This document shows positions 17,985 through 26,887 of a stretch of 64,000 bases of DNA, in pieces. Below the pieces are notes generated by a model. The model was not told the DNA's origin and ran no database searches. It saw only the letters and a program-made list of their open reading frames with translations. Each line of letters opens with the position of its first letter. Positions within the stretch are counted from its first letter, which is position 1. Both the position numbers and the translations under genes were made by a program. The DNA is from Kitasatospora mediocidica KCTC 9733 (lineage in GTDB: Bacteria; Actinomycetota; Actinomycetes; Streptomycetales; Streptomycetaceae): NCBI RefSeq assembly GCF_000744225.1, contig NZ_JQLN01000006.1, forward strand, positions 1-64,000, given 5' to 3'.

Positions 17985-19133
17985 GTGTCGACTTCACGTC
18001 TGTGCGTACCAGTGGCCACGGGGGCGGTGGCCGCCGAAGCCGCCGACCTGGTGAACCAACTCGCCGCCGAGGGGCACCTGTCGGCCGAGGCGGCGCAGCG
18101 CCGGGACCGGGAGGTGGCGAACGAGCTTGCGGCCACGGGAACGTATCGGCAGAGCGCGGAGGAGCTGCTGCTCGGCAGCCGGATCGCCTGGCGGAACAAC
18201 CCGCAGTGCATCGGCAAGTTCTACTGGAAGGGGCTGGAGGTCCGGGACTGCCGCGAGGTGGGCGGAGCGGGTGGCGATGAGGGTGCCCTGTTCGAGGCGC
18301 TGGTGGAGCATCTCCGGCTGGCCTGGAATGGCGGCCGGGTGCGGCTGCTGCTGAGCGTCTTCGCCTCGAGCGAGCCCGGCCGGCCCGGGCCGCGGGTCTG
18401 GAACGGCCAGCTCATCCGCTACGCCGGGTACCGGCGGACCGACGGATCGGTGCAGGGTGACCCCGACTCGGTGCGTCTCACCGAGGCCGTCCGGCAGCTG
18501 GGTTGGCGCGCTCGGGGCACCGAGTACGACGTGCTGCCGCTGGTGATCCAGTGGCCGGGACGCGAGCCCAGGTGGTTCGACCTGCCGCCGGACGCGGTGC
18601 CCGAGGTGCGGATCAGCCACCCCGACTACCCGTGGTTCGAACGGCTGGGCCTGCGCTGGCACGCGTTTCCGACGATCTCCGACCAGATTCTCGAACTGGG
18701 CGGCCTGCGCTACCCGTTGGCACCGTTCAGCGCCTGGTACACCTGCACCGAGATCGGCGCCCGCAACCTGTCCGACACCAATCGCTACGACAAACTCCCC
18801 GAGATCGCCCGGGGGATGGGCCTGGACACCGGCCGGGACCGCACCCTGTGGCGCGACCGCGCGCTGCTGGAGCTCACCGCGGCCGTGCTGCACTCGTACG
18901 ACGAGGCCGGGGTGTCCATCATCGACCACCACTTCGCCACCAAGCAGTTCGTGCGCCACGAGGAGCGCGAGCACAAGAGCGGACGCCGCTGCCCGGCCGA
19001 CTGGTCAGCCATCGTCCCGGCCACCAGCGGCTCGACCACCCCGATCTGGCAGCGCCGCTACGATGCCACCCGGATCCATCCCAACTTCGCACCCCAGCCC
19101 GTGCCCTGGACATCGGGCGGCGCCGGGGACTGA
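17985..19133 (+). CDS. nos: Bacterial nitric oxide synthase oxygenase
   Basis: This 382-residue protein is an oxygenase-only nitric oxide synthase, which makes NO from L-arginine using a haem-thiolate and a pterin cofactor, with electrons from separate reductases. The haem-ligand motif is AWRNNPQCIGK with Cys75. The substrate-guanidinium Glu256 is in WYTCTEIGARNL. The pterin/C-terminal region reads DHHFATKQF and CPADWSAIVPATSGSTTPIW. GTG 17985 has a GGGGG ribosome site; an upstream TTG at 17949 is possible. Streptomyces homologues include TxtD of thaxtomin biosynthesis, but no nitration P450 or peptide synthetase is nearby. The Asn-Pro-Gln before the haem Cys differs from the usual Ala-Pro-Arg. 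Confidence 0.95.
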   Translation: MSTSRLCVPVATGAVAAEAADLVNQLAAEGHLSAEAAQRRDREVANELAATGTYRQSAEELLLGSRIAWRNNPQCIGKFYWKGLEVRDCREVGGAGGDEGALFEALVEHLRLAWNGGRVRLLLSVFASSEPGRPGPRVWNGQLIRYAGYRRTDGSVQGDPDSVRLTEAVRQLGWRARGTEYDVLPLVIQWPGREPRWFDLPPDAVPEVRISHPDYPWFERLGLRWHAFPTISDQILELGGLRYPLAPFSAWYTCTEIGARNLSDTNRYDKLPEIARGMGLDTGRDRTLWRDRALLELTAAVLHSYDEAGVSIIDHHFATKQFVRHEEREHKSGRRCPADWSAIVPATSGSTTPIWQRRYDATRIHPNFAPQPVPWTSGGAGD

Positions 19134-19779
19134 GTCGCTTCAGCCGGCCGTCAACACCCCGACCGGGCCCTCGACCGCGTCGGCAGCCAGTCGCGCGGGC
19201 GGGGGCGGCCGTGCGGATCCGTGTCGCTGATCCGCAGTCCCTCCCCGGTGCGGTGCGGTGCGGTGCGGTTCGGTTCGGGCTGCAGCTGTGCCCCGACGCG
19301 GTGGGGCAGGGTGGAGTCGGCGATTTCCCGGCGGTCCGCGCGGACCCGGCCGATCGACACCTCGCAGTCGAGCAGTACGGCCGCCCGTGCGCGGTCGGCG
19401 GCGCCGCGGACCTGCTCGACGAGCGGGACCAGCGGCGTGGGAAGCGGCACCGAGCGGTCCCGGGCGTAGCAGAACCAGGAACCCAGCCGGACCAGCACCC
19501 TCGTGCGGCCCTCCGCCGGATCGCCCGGCAGCACCCCGGTGGCACGGCCTCCACGGGCCGGGTCAAAACGGTGTCGTGCTGCCGAGTGACGCGCCGTCCC
19601 AGCTCTCCGCGGCGGAACTGTCCTCCCTGGCAAGCTACGAAGTGGCCTACCACGTGCGGCAGGTCGACTCCTACGTGTGGCCCAGCGCCAACGGCGGTGA
19701 GTTCAGCGGGGCTGCGGCGTGAGTGGGACGGCTTTGACGTGGATGTCCCACCCACGGGTGGCCGCGCCGCAGGTAGTGA
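19134..19779. other. Long stretch without a convincing gene
   Basis: A minus-strand frame (19151-19633) contains a protein-like segment around SWFCYARDRSVPLP and AVLLDCEVSIGRVRADRRE. A plus-strand frame ends in SSLASYEVAYHVRQVDSYVW at about 19722. Neither has a good start, ribosome site or recognisable family. I treat the stretch as debris, with a pentanucleotide repeat at 19247. Confidence 0.4.
19247..19276. repeat. Pentanucleotide tandem repeat
   Basis: Four perfect GGTGC units (19247-19266) are followed by two GGTTC units (19267-19276). Such tracts are slippage-prone. It lies outside any convincing gene. Confidence 0.85.
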
Positions 19780-20016
19780 AGTCTGGAGGTCGTCGCGGAC
19801 CTGATCGGCGTCCCGTCTGGCACGACCGAGCAGGTGCTGCAGGCCGTCCGGGGTGGCGTCGCCGACCTGCGCGGAGCCTCACTTCGTGGGACGCGCCTGT
19901 TCGGCTGTGATCTCCGCGATGCCGATCTCCGCGATGCCGACCTCACCGAGGCCAAGTTCGGACGAGTGAACAGCGGCAGGCCACCCTACGGCCACGATCT
20001 ACGGCTGGAGTACTAA
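19780..20016 (+). pseudogene. Pentapeptide-repeat protein fragment
   Basis: The frame is open only from 19780 (stop codons lie just before) and reads a short helix (SGTTEQVLQAVRGG) and then pentapeptide repeats: ADLRG ASLRG TRLFG CDLRD ADLRD ADLTE AKFGR. These A(D/N)LxG units form right-handed beta-helices. No upstream start codon fits except an internal GTG at 19834. It appears 5'-truncated. Confidence 0.5.
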
Positions 20017-20278
20017 GGACAGGGGGCCGGCTGGCAGCGAGTAGCCGTCGAGGTGGGTATCCGCGCGGAGGTTGGCCGATGAGGTGCCGAAGTGGCCCCG
20101 GCTCGTCGAGTCCGAGCACGCGCTGCCTACCGTTCCTGTGGCCCCTGGATCCGGTGTCTGGCGTGGCGGTCGAGGGTTGTGTTGCCCGTCCGGTTTCTGA
20201 ATCGCTGTGCTGTCTCTGGTGGTTGAGCAGCGTACCGCTAAGATGAGGACTCCTCGTGTTTGGAAAGGGAGCCAGGAC

Positions 20279-21637
20279 ATGCTGAACCGTCTTGATCTTC
20301 CGGCGGGCTTCCGCTGGGGTGTTTCGACCGCTGCCTATCAGGTCGAGGGGGCGGTGGACGAGGACGGGCGTGGGCCTTCGATCTGGGACGTGTTCGCCTC
20401 GCGGCCCGGCGCCGTGCGGGACGGATCCACGGGACGGGTGGCCTGTGACCACTACCATCGGTACGCCGAGGACGTGGAGTTGATGCGCGAACTCGGCCTG
20501 GACGGCTACCGGTTCTCGATCGCCTGGCCCCGGATCCAGCCCACCGGCAGAGGGACGGCCAATCCGGCCGGGCTCGCCTTCTACGACCGGCTGGTGGACG
20601 CCCTGCTCGCCGCCGGCATCACCCCGCTGCCCACGCTCTTCCACTGGGACCTGCCGCAGGCCCTGGAGGACGGCGGCGGCTGGCTGGCCCGCGACACCGC
20701 CTACCGCTTCGCCGAGTACAGCGAGATCGTCGCGGACCGGCTCGGTGACCGGGTCCCCGCCTGGATCACCCTCAACGAGCCCTTCGTGCACATGGTGTAC
20801 GGCTACGCACTCGGGATCCACGCCCCGGGGCGTACGTTGATGCTCGACGCACTACCGGCCGCCCACCACCAGCTCCTCGGCCACGGGCTGGCGGCTGCGG
20901 CGCTGCGCGAGCGCGGCCATGAGGTGATGATCGCGAACAACCTCACCCCCGTGTGGTCCGCGAGCGACTCGGAGGCCGACCTGGCGGCCGCCGCAGCGTA
21001 CGACGCCCTGCACAACCGGTTGTTCACCGACCCGCTGTTGCTCGGCCGCTACCCGGACCTGAGCGCGTACGGCGTCGGCGAGGACCTCGGCGACTGCGTC
21101 CGCCCCGGGGACCTGAAGCTGATCGCCGCCCCCGGGCTGGACGGGCTCGGCGTCAACTACTACAACCCGACCCGGATCGCCGCCCCGACCGAGCCCGCCG
21201 GACTCCCGTTCGCCGAGGCCGAGATCGAGGGCGTCCCGCGAACAGCGTTCGGCTGGCCGGTCGTTCCGGACGGCCTGCGCGGACTCCTGGTCGGCCTGCG
21301 GGACCGGTACGGCGACGCGCTCCCGCCGATCACCATCACCGAGAACGGCTGCTCGGTCGCCGACGAGCCCGCCCCCGACGGCACCGTCCACGACCAGCCG
21401 CGCATCAACTACCTGGCCGGCCACCTCGATGCGCTGGCCGAGGCGGCCGCACAAGGTGTGGACGTCCGCGGCTACTACACCTGGTCGTTGATCGACAACT
21501 TCGAATGGGCGGAGGGGTTGAGCCAAAAGTTCGGCCTGGTCCACGTTGACTTCGAGACGCAGCGCCGCACCCCGAAGGCGTCATACGGCTGGTACCGGGA
21601 CCTGATCGCCGCCCAACGTGCTCGATATGCCCAGTAG
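20279..21637 (+). CDS. GH1 family beta-glucosidase
   Basis: This 452-residue glycoside hydrolase family 1 enzyme has FxWGVSTAAYQVEGA at the N-terminus, the acid/base Glu167 in TLNEP, the nucleophile Glu355 in ITENG, and a C-terminal WSLIDNFEWAEGL substrate loop. It likely hydrolyses beta-glucosides such as cellobiose or laminari-oligosaccharides. There is no signal peptide, so it is cytoplasmic. The ATG at 20279 follows AAAGGGAG. It could finish the degradation of glucan fragments released by the secreted GH16/GH64 enzymes at 28.5-31.1 kb; that link is inference. The MFS transporter at 22858 may supply sugar, though three small genes or fragments intervene. Confidence 0.95.
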   Translation: MLNRLDLPAGFRWGVSTAAYQVEGAVDEDGRGPSIWDVFASRPGAVRDGSTGRVACDHYHRYAEDVELMRELGLDGYRFSIAWPRIQPTGRGTANPAGLAFYDRLVDALLAAGITPLPTLFHWDLPQALEDGGGWLARDTAYRFAEYSEIVADRLGDRVPAWITLNEPFVHMVYGYALGIHAPGRTLMLDALPAAHHQLLGHGLAAAALRERGHEVMIANNLTPVWSASDSEADLAAAAAYDALHNRLFTDPLLLGRYPDLSAYGVGEDLGDCVRPGDLKLIAAPGLDGLGVNYYNPTRIAAPTEPAGLPFAEAEIEGVPRTAFGWPVVPDGLRGLLVGLRDRYGDALPPITITENGCSVADEPAPDGTVHDQPRINYLAGHLDALAEAAAQGVDVRGYYTWSLIDNFEWAEGLSQKFGLVHVDFETQRRTPKASYGWYRDLIAAQRARYAQ

Positions 21638-21735
21638 TTGGTGTGAGCGACGGAGGGAAGCTGCGCAGCCCGGATTCGCCTCGCTGATCTGTCGTTTTCG
21701 GTCGGAGCCTTCCGCGCGGCTGGTTGGATGTGTCC

Positions 21736-22059
21736 ATGAGGCGTGGGTGGTTGGCCGGCAGCGGAAGCAAGGCGTGGGAGGACCAGGCCAACGTCTTCGA
21801 CGCGCCTGTCCTGAGCCTGTCGACCCTGCCGGTGGTTCGCGTCCCGCCCGTACCGTTCGAGCCCGCGGCGAAAGTGCCGGCCATCGCGGCGTTCACCGGT
21901 GATCGCCCGGCTGCCTGGGTGGACGACGCTCACACGTCAGAGGCCCGGGACTGGGCCCGTTCGCGATCGGCGCCGATGCTTTTGATCACTGCGGATCCGT
22001 CCCGGGGGTTGACGCCGGACATGGTCGAGGAGCTTGTGAAGTGGCGGGCCTCCCTGTGA
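21736..22059 (+). pseudogene. 5'-truncated HAD-like protein
   Basis: The 108-residue frame resembles the last two thirds of small actinobacterial HAD-like proteins: WEDQANVFDAPVLSL, then FTGDRPAAWVDDAHTSEA (acidic motif 4 with DD), RSAPMLLITADPSRGLT and a final helix. The N-terminal DxDGV nucleophile motif that should begin the protein is absent. Upstream there is only 90 nt of non-homologous sequence after the GH1 gene. I interpret it as a remnant, though a short translated product cannot be excluded. Confidence 0.5.
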
Positions 22060-22255
22060 CTGGGACCTTTGACCTGCGACCCGTGACGTATGACCTGCAC
22101 GGTCACCCTCGGGAGGGCTGCCGCGGGTTGGGTGCGATGCCTTCCGTATCCGCAGGTGTCGTAACGCTGGGTCGCCCTGTCGGGCGGTCTACGCTGGGAT
22201 TTCGTTGGCCGTGATTCCCCGGATCGCCCCGGCCGCCTGCAGAAGGGACGAGGCG

Positions 22256-22660
22256 ATGGACCCCGATATCGGGATGAGGGCCGCAGTCGAGGAGCACTGG
22301 CGGGCGTCGGAACGCGGTGATACCGAGGCCGAGCACGCCATCTACGCTGCGGACGCGATCCTGGACTACCCCCAGTCGGGTGAACGATTCCGGGGGCGCG
22401 CGACGATTTCGGCGCAGCGTGGCGGCCACCCCGCCAGCCGGCACTTCACCGTCCACCGGATCGTCGGCAGCGGGGAGCTGTGGGTGAGCGAGTGTGTCAT
22501 CACGTATGACGGGGTGCCCACGTACTCGGTGAGCATCATGCAGTTCGCTCACGGGCACGTGGTGCACGAGACGCAGTATTTCGCGGACGCCTTCGGCGCG
22601 CCGGAATCGCGGGCGGCACTCGCGGAGCCGATGCCGGGCAGGACCATCGCCAGGACCTGA
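22256..22660 (+). CDS. SnoaL/NTF2-like fold protein
   Basis: This 134-residue protein has the SnoaL-like layout: an N-terminal helix (VEEHWRASERGDTEAEHAIYAADAILDYPQSGERFRGR, residues about 8-45) and then strands ending in HVVHETQYFADAF. Members of this fold include isomerases, cyclases and ligand-binding proteins, so the substrate is not predictable. The ATG at 22256 has GGGACGAGG upstream; an earlier in-frame start at 22205 has no ribosome site. Confidence 0.75.
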   Translation: MDPDIGMRAAVEEHWRASERGDTEAEHAIYAADAILDYPQSGERFRGRATISAQRGGHPASRHFTVHRIVGSGELWVSECVITYDGVPTYSVSIMQFAHGHVVHETQYFADAFGAPESRAALAEPMPGRTIART

Positions 22661-22857
22661 CCTGACCTGACCTGGGTGCGCGGATGGATCCTGTCACGCA
22701 CCTGGTGTTCTGCCCGCCGCCCACTAACATGAGGTCAACTCATCTTAGTCGGGGGGCTGAACATGCTGGATCGACGAGACCCGTCGGCGGACTCCGCGTG
22801 CGGCTGCTCCCGCGACGCGACCCACTGCGACGCGATCGCTCGTCCTGCGCAGCTGAG

Positions 22858-24126
22858 ATGAGTACCCCTCAGGTCGTTGTCGACGAACAGCCGCTGCCGG
22901 CCGCGCTGGCCGAGCCGCAGCGGCGGGTGAGTGGCCGCTGGACGGCCGCGCTCAGCCTGGCGAACCTGGGGGTCTTTCTGGGGTTCTTCACGCCGATCCA
23001 GATCCTGTTGCCCTTGCAGCTGGAACGGCTGGACGCCGCGCACAAGGCGGGCCTGCTCTCCTGGGTGACGGGCGTGGGGGCGCTCGTCGCGATGCTGGTC
23101 AATCCGCTGGCCGGCGCTCTCTCGGACCGTACGACCTCGCGGTTCGGGCGTCGGCGGCCGTGGGTCCTGGCGGGGGCCCTGCTCGGCGCCGCCGGACTGC
23201 TGCTCACCGCGAACGGGCACGGGCTGGTCGCCATCACGGTCGGATGGGTGGTCGCGCAAGCCGGGCTGAACGTCATGCTGGCCGGGGTGACCGCGCCGGT
23301 CGCCGACCAAGTGCCGGTCGGGCAAAGGGCCGTGGTGTCCGGCTGGACCGGGATCAGCCAGTCGCTGGGGCTGGTGGTGGGAGCGGTGCTGGTGACGGTG
23401 CTGGTCGGCGGCATCCTCGCCGGCTACGCGGTGACCGCGGCCATGACGGTGGCCCTGGCGCTGCCGTTCGTCCTGTGCTTCCGCGACCCGGTGCTGCCGC
23501 GCGAGCTGCGGGCTCCGTTCGACTTCCGTACCCTGGCGGCCGGTTACTGGGTCAGTCCGCGCCGGTACCCGGACTTCGGTTGGGCCTGGTTGACCCGGTG
23601 TCTGATCAACCTCGGAAACGCGATCGGCACCCTCTACCTGCTCTACTACCTCACCGATGCGGTCCACTACCGCTCACCCGACACCGGTGTGCTGATCCTC
23701 ACCGCCGTCTACACCCTCGCCGCGCTGGCCACCGCGATCCCGTCCGGCATGGTCTCCGACCGCACCGGGCGCCGCCGCGCGCTGGTGGTCGTCTCGTGCG
23801 TGGTGATGGCCGCCGCCGCGCTGCTGCTGGCCCTGCTCCACACCTGGCCCGCAACCGTGCTGGCCGCGGCCGTCCTCGGTGCGGGCTACGGCGTCTACCT
23901 GGCCGTCGACCAGGCCCTCGTCACCCAGGTGCTGCCCGCCGCCGCCGACCGCGCCAAGGACCTCGGCGTCATCAACATCGCCAACTCCGGCCCCCAGGTG
24001 CTCGCGCCCGCCCTCGCCGCGCCCATCGTCGCCGACCTCGGCGGCTACTTCGGCCTCTACCTGGCCACCGCCCTGGTCACCTTGCTCGCCGCCGTCCTGG
24101 TCCACCGCATCCGCGGTGTCGCGTGA
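22858..24126 (+). CDS. MFS transporter, possible sugar porter
   Basis: This 422-residue protein has 12 predicted helices. The MFS loop motif between helices 2 and 3 reads GALSDRTTSRFGRRRPW, a form common in the GPH/SLC45-like sugar porters, and a second copy SDRTGRRRALVV appears in the C-terminal half. A similar transporter is often found close to beta-glucosidases, and the GH1 gene lies 1.2 kb upstream. The start at 22858 (MSTPQVV) lacks a clear ribosome site; an in-frame upstream ATG at 22684 would add a non-hydrophobic, low-quality N-terminus. A small inverted repeat (ATGAG-N5-CTCAT, 22729-22743) lies upstream. Confidence 0.85.
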   Translation: MSTPQVVVDEQPLPAALAEPQRRVSGRWTAALSLANLGVFLGFFTPIQILLPLQLERLDAAHKAGLLSWVTGVGALVAMLVNPLAGALSDRTTSRFGRRRPWVLAGALLGAAGLLLTANGHGLVAITVGWVVAQAGLNVMLAGVTAPVADQVPVGQRAVVSGWTGISQSLGLVVGAVLVTVLVGGILAGYAVTAAMTVALALPFVLCFRDPVLPRELRAPFDFRTLAAGYWVSPRRYPDFGWAWLTRCLINLGNAIGTLYLLYYLTDAVHYRSPDTGVLILTAVYTLAALATAIPSGMVSDRTGRRRALVVVSCVVMAAAALLLALLHTWPATVLAAAVLGAGYGVYLAVDQALVTQVLPAAADRAKDLGVINIANSGPQVLAPALAAPIVADLGGYFGLYLATALVTLLAAVLVHRIRGVA

Positions 24127-24225
24127 CGTGGAGACTGGCGCGCTCGTGAAATGACGTGCCGTCGGCTGGATCTGCTGAAGGGCCTCCGACCGATCCCGCC
24201 TGACTGTCGCCCGGGGGTCGACCCG

Positions 24226-24705
24226 TCAGCGCACGTCCTGCAACTGGTCCAGTTCCGTGCCGATGGCCGCCCGCAGCACGTCATGCTGCGGGCCGAGCGC
24301 GAACTGCTCGTCGCTCCACCGCTCACGCGGATACAGCCACACCGGCATACCCACGAGATCGGCCGGCTCCCACTCGAACCGCGGCCACACGTGCGCGTGC
24401 AGGAAGCCGTCGGTATTGCCGAGGATTTCAAGGTTCACCCGACGGAAAGCCGGGTCGAGACGCCTGCACGCACGCTCGACCGCTTCGCCCAGCCGGTCCA
24501 TGTCGGACAGGAAGGCCAGCCGCCTTGCCCTGGGCAGGTCCGACAGTCGCTGCACACCCGCGTCATCCGCGAGCAGCACCGAGTACCCGGGCAGGAACTG
24601 GACATCCCCGATCACCGCGAAGCTCGCCTCAAGGCGCCTGAGCACGGCGGGGTTCTCCCCCCGCAGTGCGCTTCCGATCCGGTCCAACCGCCAGTCATCA
24701 CTCAT
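24226..24705 (-). CDS. HIT-superfamily protein
   Basis: This 159-residue protein resembles histidine-triad nucleotide hydrolases/transferases: an N-terminal strand FLPGYSVLLAD, a helix region (DLPRARRLAFLSDMDRLGEAV, roughly 75-95) and the active-site-like LHAHVWPRFEWEP. The motif has two spaced His residues but not the full HxHxHxx, so catalytic activity is uncertain. The ATG at 24705 is the only sensible start. It stands alone between the MFS gene and the tRNA-like gene. Confidence 0.7.
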   Translation of the reverse strand: MSDDWRLDRIGSALRGENPAVLRRLEASFAVIGDVQFLPGYSVLLADDAGVQRLSDLPRARRLAFLSDMDRLGEAVERACRRLDPAFRRVNLEILGNTDGFLHAHVWPRFEWEPADLVGMPVWLYPRERWSDEQFALGPQHDVLRAAIGTELDQLQDVR

Positions 24706-24881
24706 TGGGCGAACGTTACACAGTCCCGGGACGGCCAAGCGGAGTCGAACCAGACCGACGGATGGAGCCAGTCGAGCGCATCGGCGGGCTGGGTCAGCGG
24801 AAGGTCAGGTCGCCGTCAGGGCTGTGCCGGATAGTCATGCGTACGGGGACGGACCGCAGCGAGTACGGCGGTCGGTCCCGG

Positions 24882-24970
<89 letters not shown>

Positions 24971-25070
24971 CCCGACGTCGGCCGATCGCGCGCCCCGGCG
25001 TTCCGCCCGGGCGCGGAGTGACCGAGCCGGCAGGGGTGTGACCGCCTGGCGGCCCGATGGTCGCCTCCGT

Positions 25071-25784
25071 TCACGGCTCCAGGTTGGCGCGGACGAGCCG
25101 CAGTGCGGCCACCGGGTCGGCGGCGCCGGTGATCGTCCGGCCGACGACGACATGCGACGCACCAGCGGTGACGGCAGCGCGGGGCGTTCCCGGCCGGGCG
25201 TGCTCGGTGGGGGACTCACCGGGAAGGGTGACTCCCGGTGTGATGATCAGTGCGTCGGGTCCCAGCGCACCCCGAAGCAGCGCGGCTTCCTGGGGTGATG
25301 CGATGACGCCGTGGCAACCGGCGCCGCGCGCCAGTCGAGCCAGTCGCAGGACCTGCTCCTGCGGCGAGGCGCTGACGCCGATGTCGGCGAGATCCGCGCC
25401 GGTCATGCTGGTGACGACGGTCAGGGCCAGGACGCGCAGGCGCGGGAAGTCGCGGGCTGCGGCGACGGCGGCGGCCATGATGCCGGTGCCACCCATGCCG
25501 TGGACGGTCACCATGGAGGCACCCAGAGCCCCGGCGGCGCGGACCGCACCGGCGACGGAGTTCGGGATCTCGAAGAGTTTCAGGTCCAGGAACACGTCCT
25601 TGCCCAGGCCGACGAGCTGCTCGACGAGGTCGGGGCCGGCGGCCGTGAGCATTTCCAGCCCGACCTTGTAGAAGCGGCACTCCTCACCCAGGCGTTCGAC
25701 GATCTCGTCAGCCGCTCGGCGGTTGTCGAGATCAAGGGCGACGATGATCCGGCTGCTTGGGTCCACGGCGTCATTGTCACCCAC
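25071..25784 (-). CDS. pyrF: Divergent orotidine-5'-phosphate decarboxylase-like protein
   Basis: This 237-residue TIM-barrel protein resembles PyrF of the E. coli/Bacillus type: VALDLDN, YKVGLEM, GKDVFLDLKLFEIPN, VTVHGMGG, ITPGVTLPGE and VVGRTIT. PyrF makes UMP from OMP. The catalytic array is normally D-x-K-x-x-D-IPN; here the last Asp is Glu (DLKLFEIPN). The QxR phosphate segment is also altered (TEHARPGTP). It is not with other pyrimidine genes. It may be a second, specialised or inactive member; the fold assignment is firm, the activity is not. Confidence 0.75.
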   Translation of the reverse strand: MGDNDAVDPSSRIIVALDLDNRRAADEIVERLGEECRFYKVGLEMLTAAGPDLVEQLVGLGKDVFLDLKLFEIPNSVAGAVRAAGALGASMVTVHGMGGTGIMAAAVAAARDFPRLRVLALTVVTSMTGADLADIGVSASPQEQVLRLARLARGAGCHGVIASPQEAALLRGALGPDALIITPGVTLPGESPTEHARPGTPRAAVTAGASHVVVGRTITGAADPVAALRLVRANLEP

Positions 25785-25922
25785 CGCGCCCGGCGCGGTA
25801 TGGGCGGCCCGGCGGAGGCAGGAGCCGGAGCAGGAGCCGACGATGCCGGATTCACCCTGGGCTGCCCGGTCCTGGTCTTGGTGCCGGTCGGCCGGTTCCG
25901 CGTCGTTCGCTCGCAGTCCTGG

Positions 25923-26549
25923 CTAGCTGTAGTGCCACTCGGCCGGGATCGCTCCCGTTCGCAGGTCCCGGATGACGACGTGCCCCGACCCGCCGCCCTC
26001 GGCACAGTGAGGCCGGTGCAGGTCCAGCGAGCCCAGGTCACTGCTGATGGCCGCAAGTGGGCTGAAGTAGTCGGGGTCCAGTTCGAAGGCCACCCTGGTC
26101 CCGCTGCCGTGTGGGGGTTCGAACTGTTTGGGCGCGGTCTCGGGCCGCATCGCGGCGAGCACTTGGCGAAGGCCGCGGCCGTCCCGCCACACCTCGACGA
26201 CGGCGCGGTGGGACAAGGCCGCCGCGGCCGCGCTCCACAGTCGGTCAGGGCCCAGCAGGGAGTCGTAGTAGCCCAAGGCGGGCATGCCCTGGCTGTCCGT
26301 CGGACCTGCCTGATCATCCGTCACCGCGAAGGCGAGGTTCGCGGAGATCTCCGCACTGACCCGCAGTGTGTGGTCAGGAGCGAGCCGGGCATCGGGATGG
26401 AGCGCGCTGCCCAGCACATGGTGCAGCACGTGCGTGGCCAGCGCCGGATTATCCGGTCCCACGCTGAAGTACATCCCAGGGCGCCGGCGAATGTGCTCGA
26501 TGAAGTCCAGCACTTTGATGTCCGCCGCGCTGTACCTGTTCTCCGTCAC
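25923..26549 (-). CDS. Degenerate GyrB-type ATPase-domain protein
   Basis: This 208-residue protein starts like gyrase B (VLDFIEHIRRRPGMYFSVG) and continues with segments matching the GyrB ATPase and transducer regions (AAALSHRAVVEVWRDGRGLRQ and GTRVAFELDPDYF). The Bergerat nucleotide-binding residues are lost: the helix that should carry the catalytic Glu and Asn reads HVLHHVLGSAL, and no GxxGxG lid is present. It is unlikely to hydrolyse ATP. Start GTG at 26549. A broken paralogue lies just upstream in the opposite direction (26592). The role is unknown; a gyrase or topoisomerase decoy is conceivable. Confidence 0.7.
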   Translation of the reverse strand: MTENRYSAADIKVLDFIEHIRRRPGMYFSVGPDNPALATHVLHHVLGSALHPDARLAPDHTLRVSAEISANLAFAVTDDQAGPTDSQGMPALGYYDSLLGPDRLWSAAAAALSHRAVVEVWRDGRGLRQVLAAMRPETAPKQFEPPHGSGTRVAFELDPDYFSPLAAISSDLGSLDLHRPHCAEGGGSGHVVIRDLRTGAIPAEWHYS

Positions 26550-26591
26550 GGCTGAACACTACCGCCGAGCGGAGCGGCGACATCGGCTCTG

Positions 26592-26860
26592 TTGGTGAGA
26601 GAGGAGCACGTGGGGTTGCGCCCGGCGATGTATTTCCGGGTCGGCAGGAACAGCCCCGAGCTTCCGACGGAGCGGCGGCCGCGGTCCTCAGCGTCCACGG
26701 TTGTTGAGGTGCGGCTCGACGGTCGGGGCTACCGCCAGGAACTGGCCGGGGACGGTGGCGATGGGTGCCTGGCAGGAGATTCGGGCGAGGACGTTGTCTC
26801 GGATCTCGACGAGCGAGGTCGCCGGCCTGGGTCGGGGCGGAGCATCGGGCAGCGGATGCA
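26592..26860 (+). pseudogene. Fragment of a second GyrB-like protein
   Basis: The + frame reads REEHVGLRPAMYFRVGRNSP, matching EHIRRRPGMYFSVGPDNP of the neighbouring minus-strand protein. After a short gap it reads STVVEVRLDGRGYRQELAG, matching AVVEVWRDGRGLRQVLA. The roughly 100 residues between these blocks are missing. This is an internally deleted paralogue arranged head-to-head with the longer copy. Confidence 0.55.
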
Positions 26861-26887
26861 GGCTTGTCCGATCCGGGACAGGGGACA

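Noticed and set aside
19151..19633. Minus-strand frame with some protein-like segments
   Set aside because: No start context, no recognisable family and an N-terminus of low-quality Arg/Pro sequence. It is kept only as possible debris.
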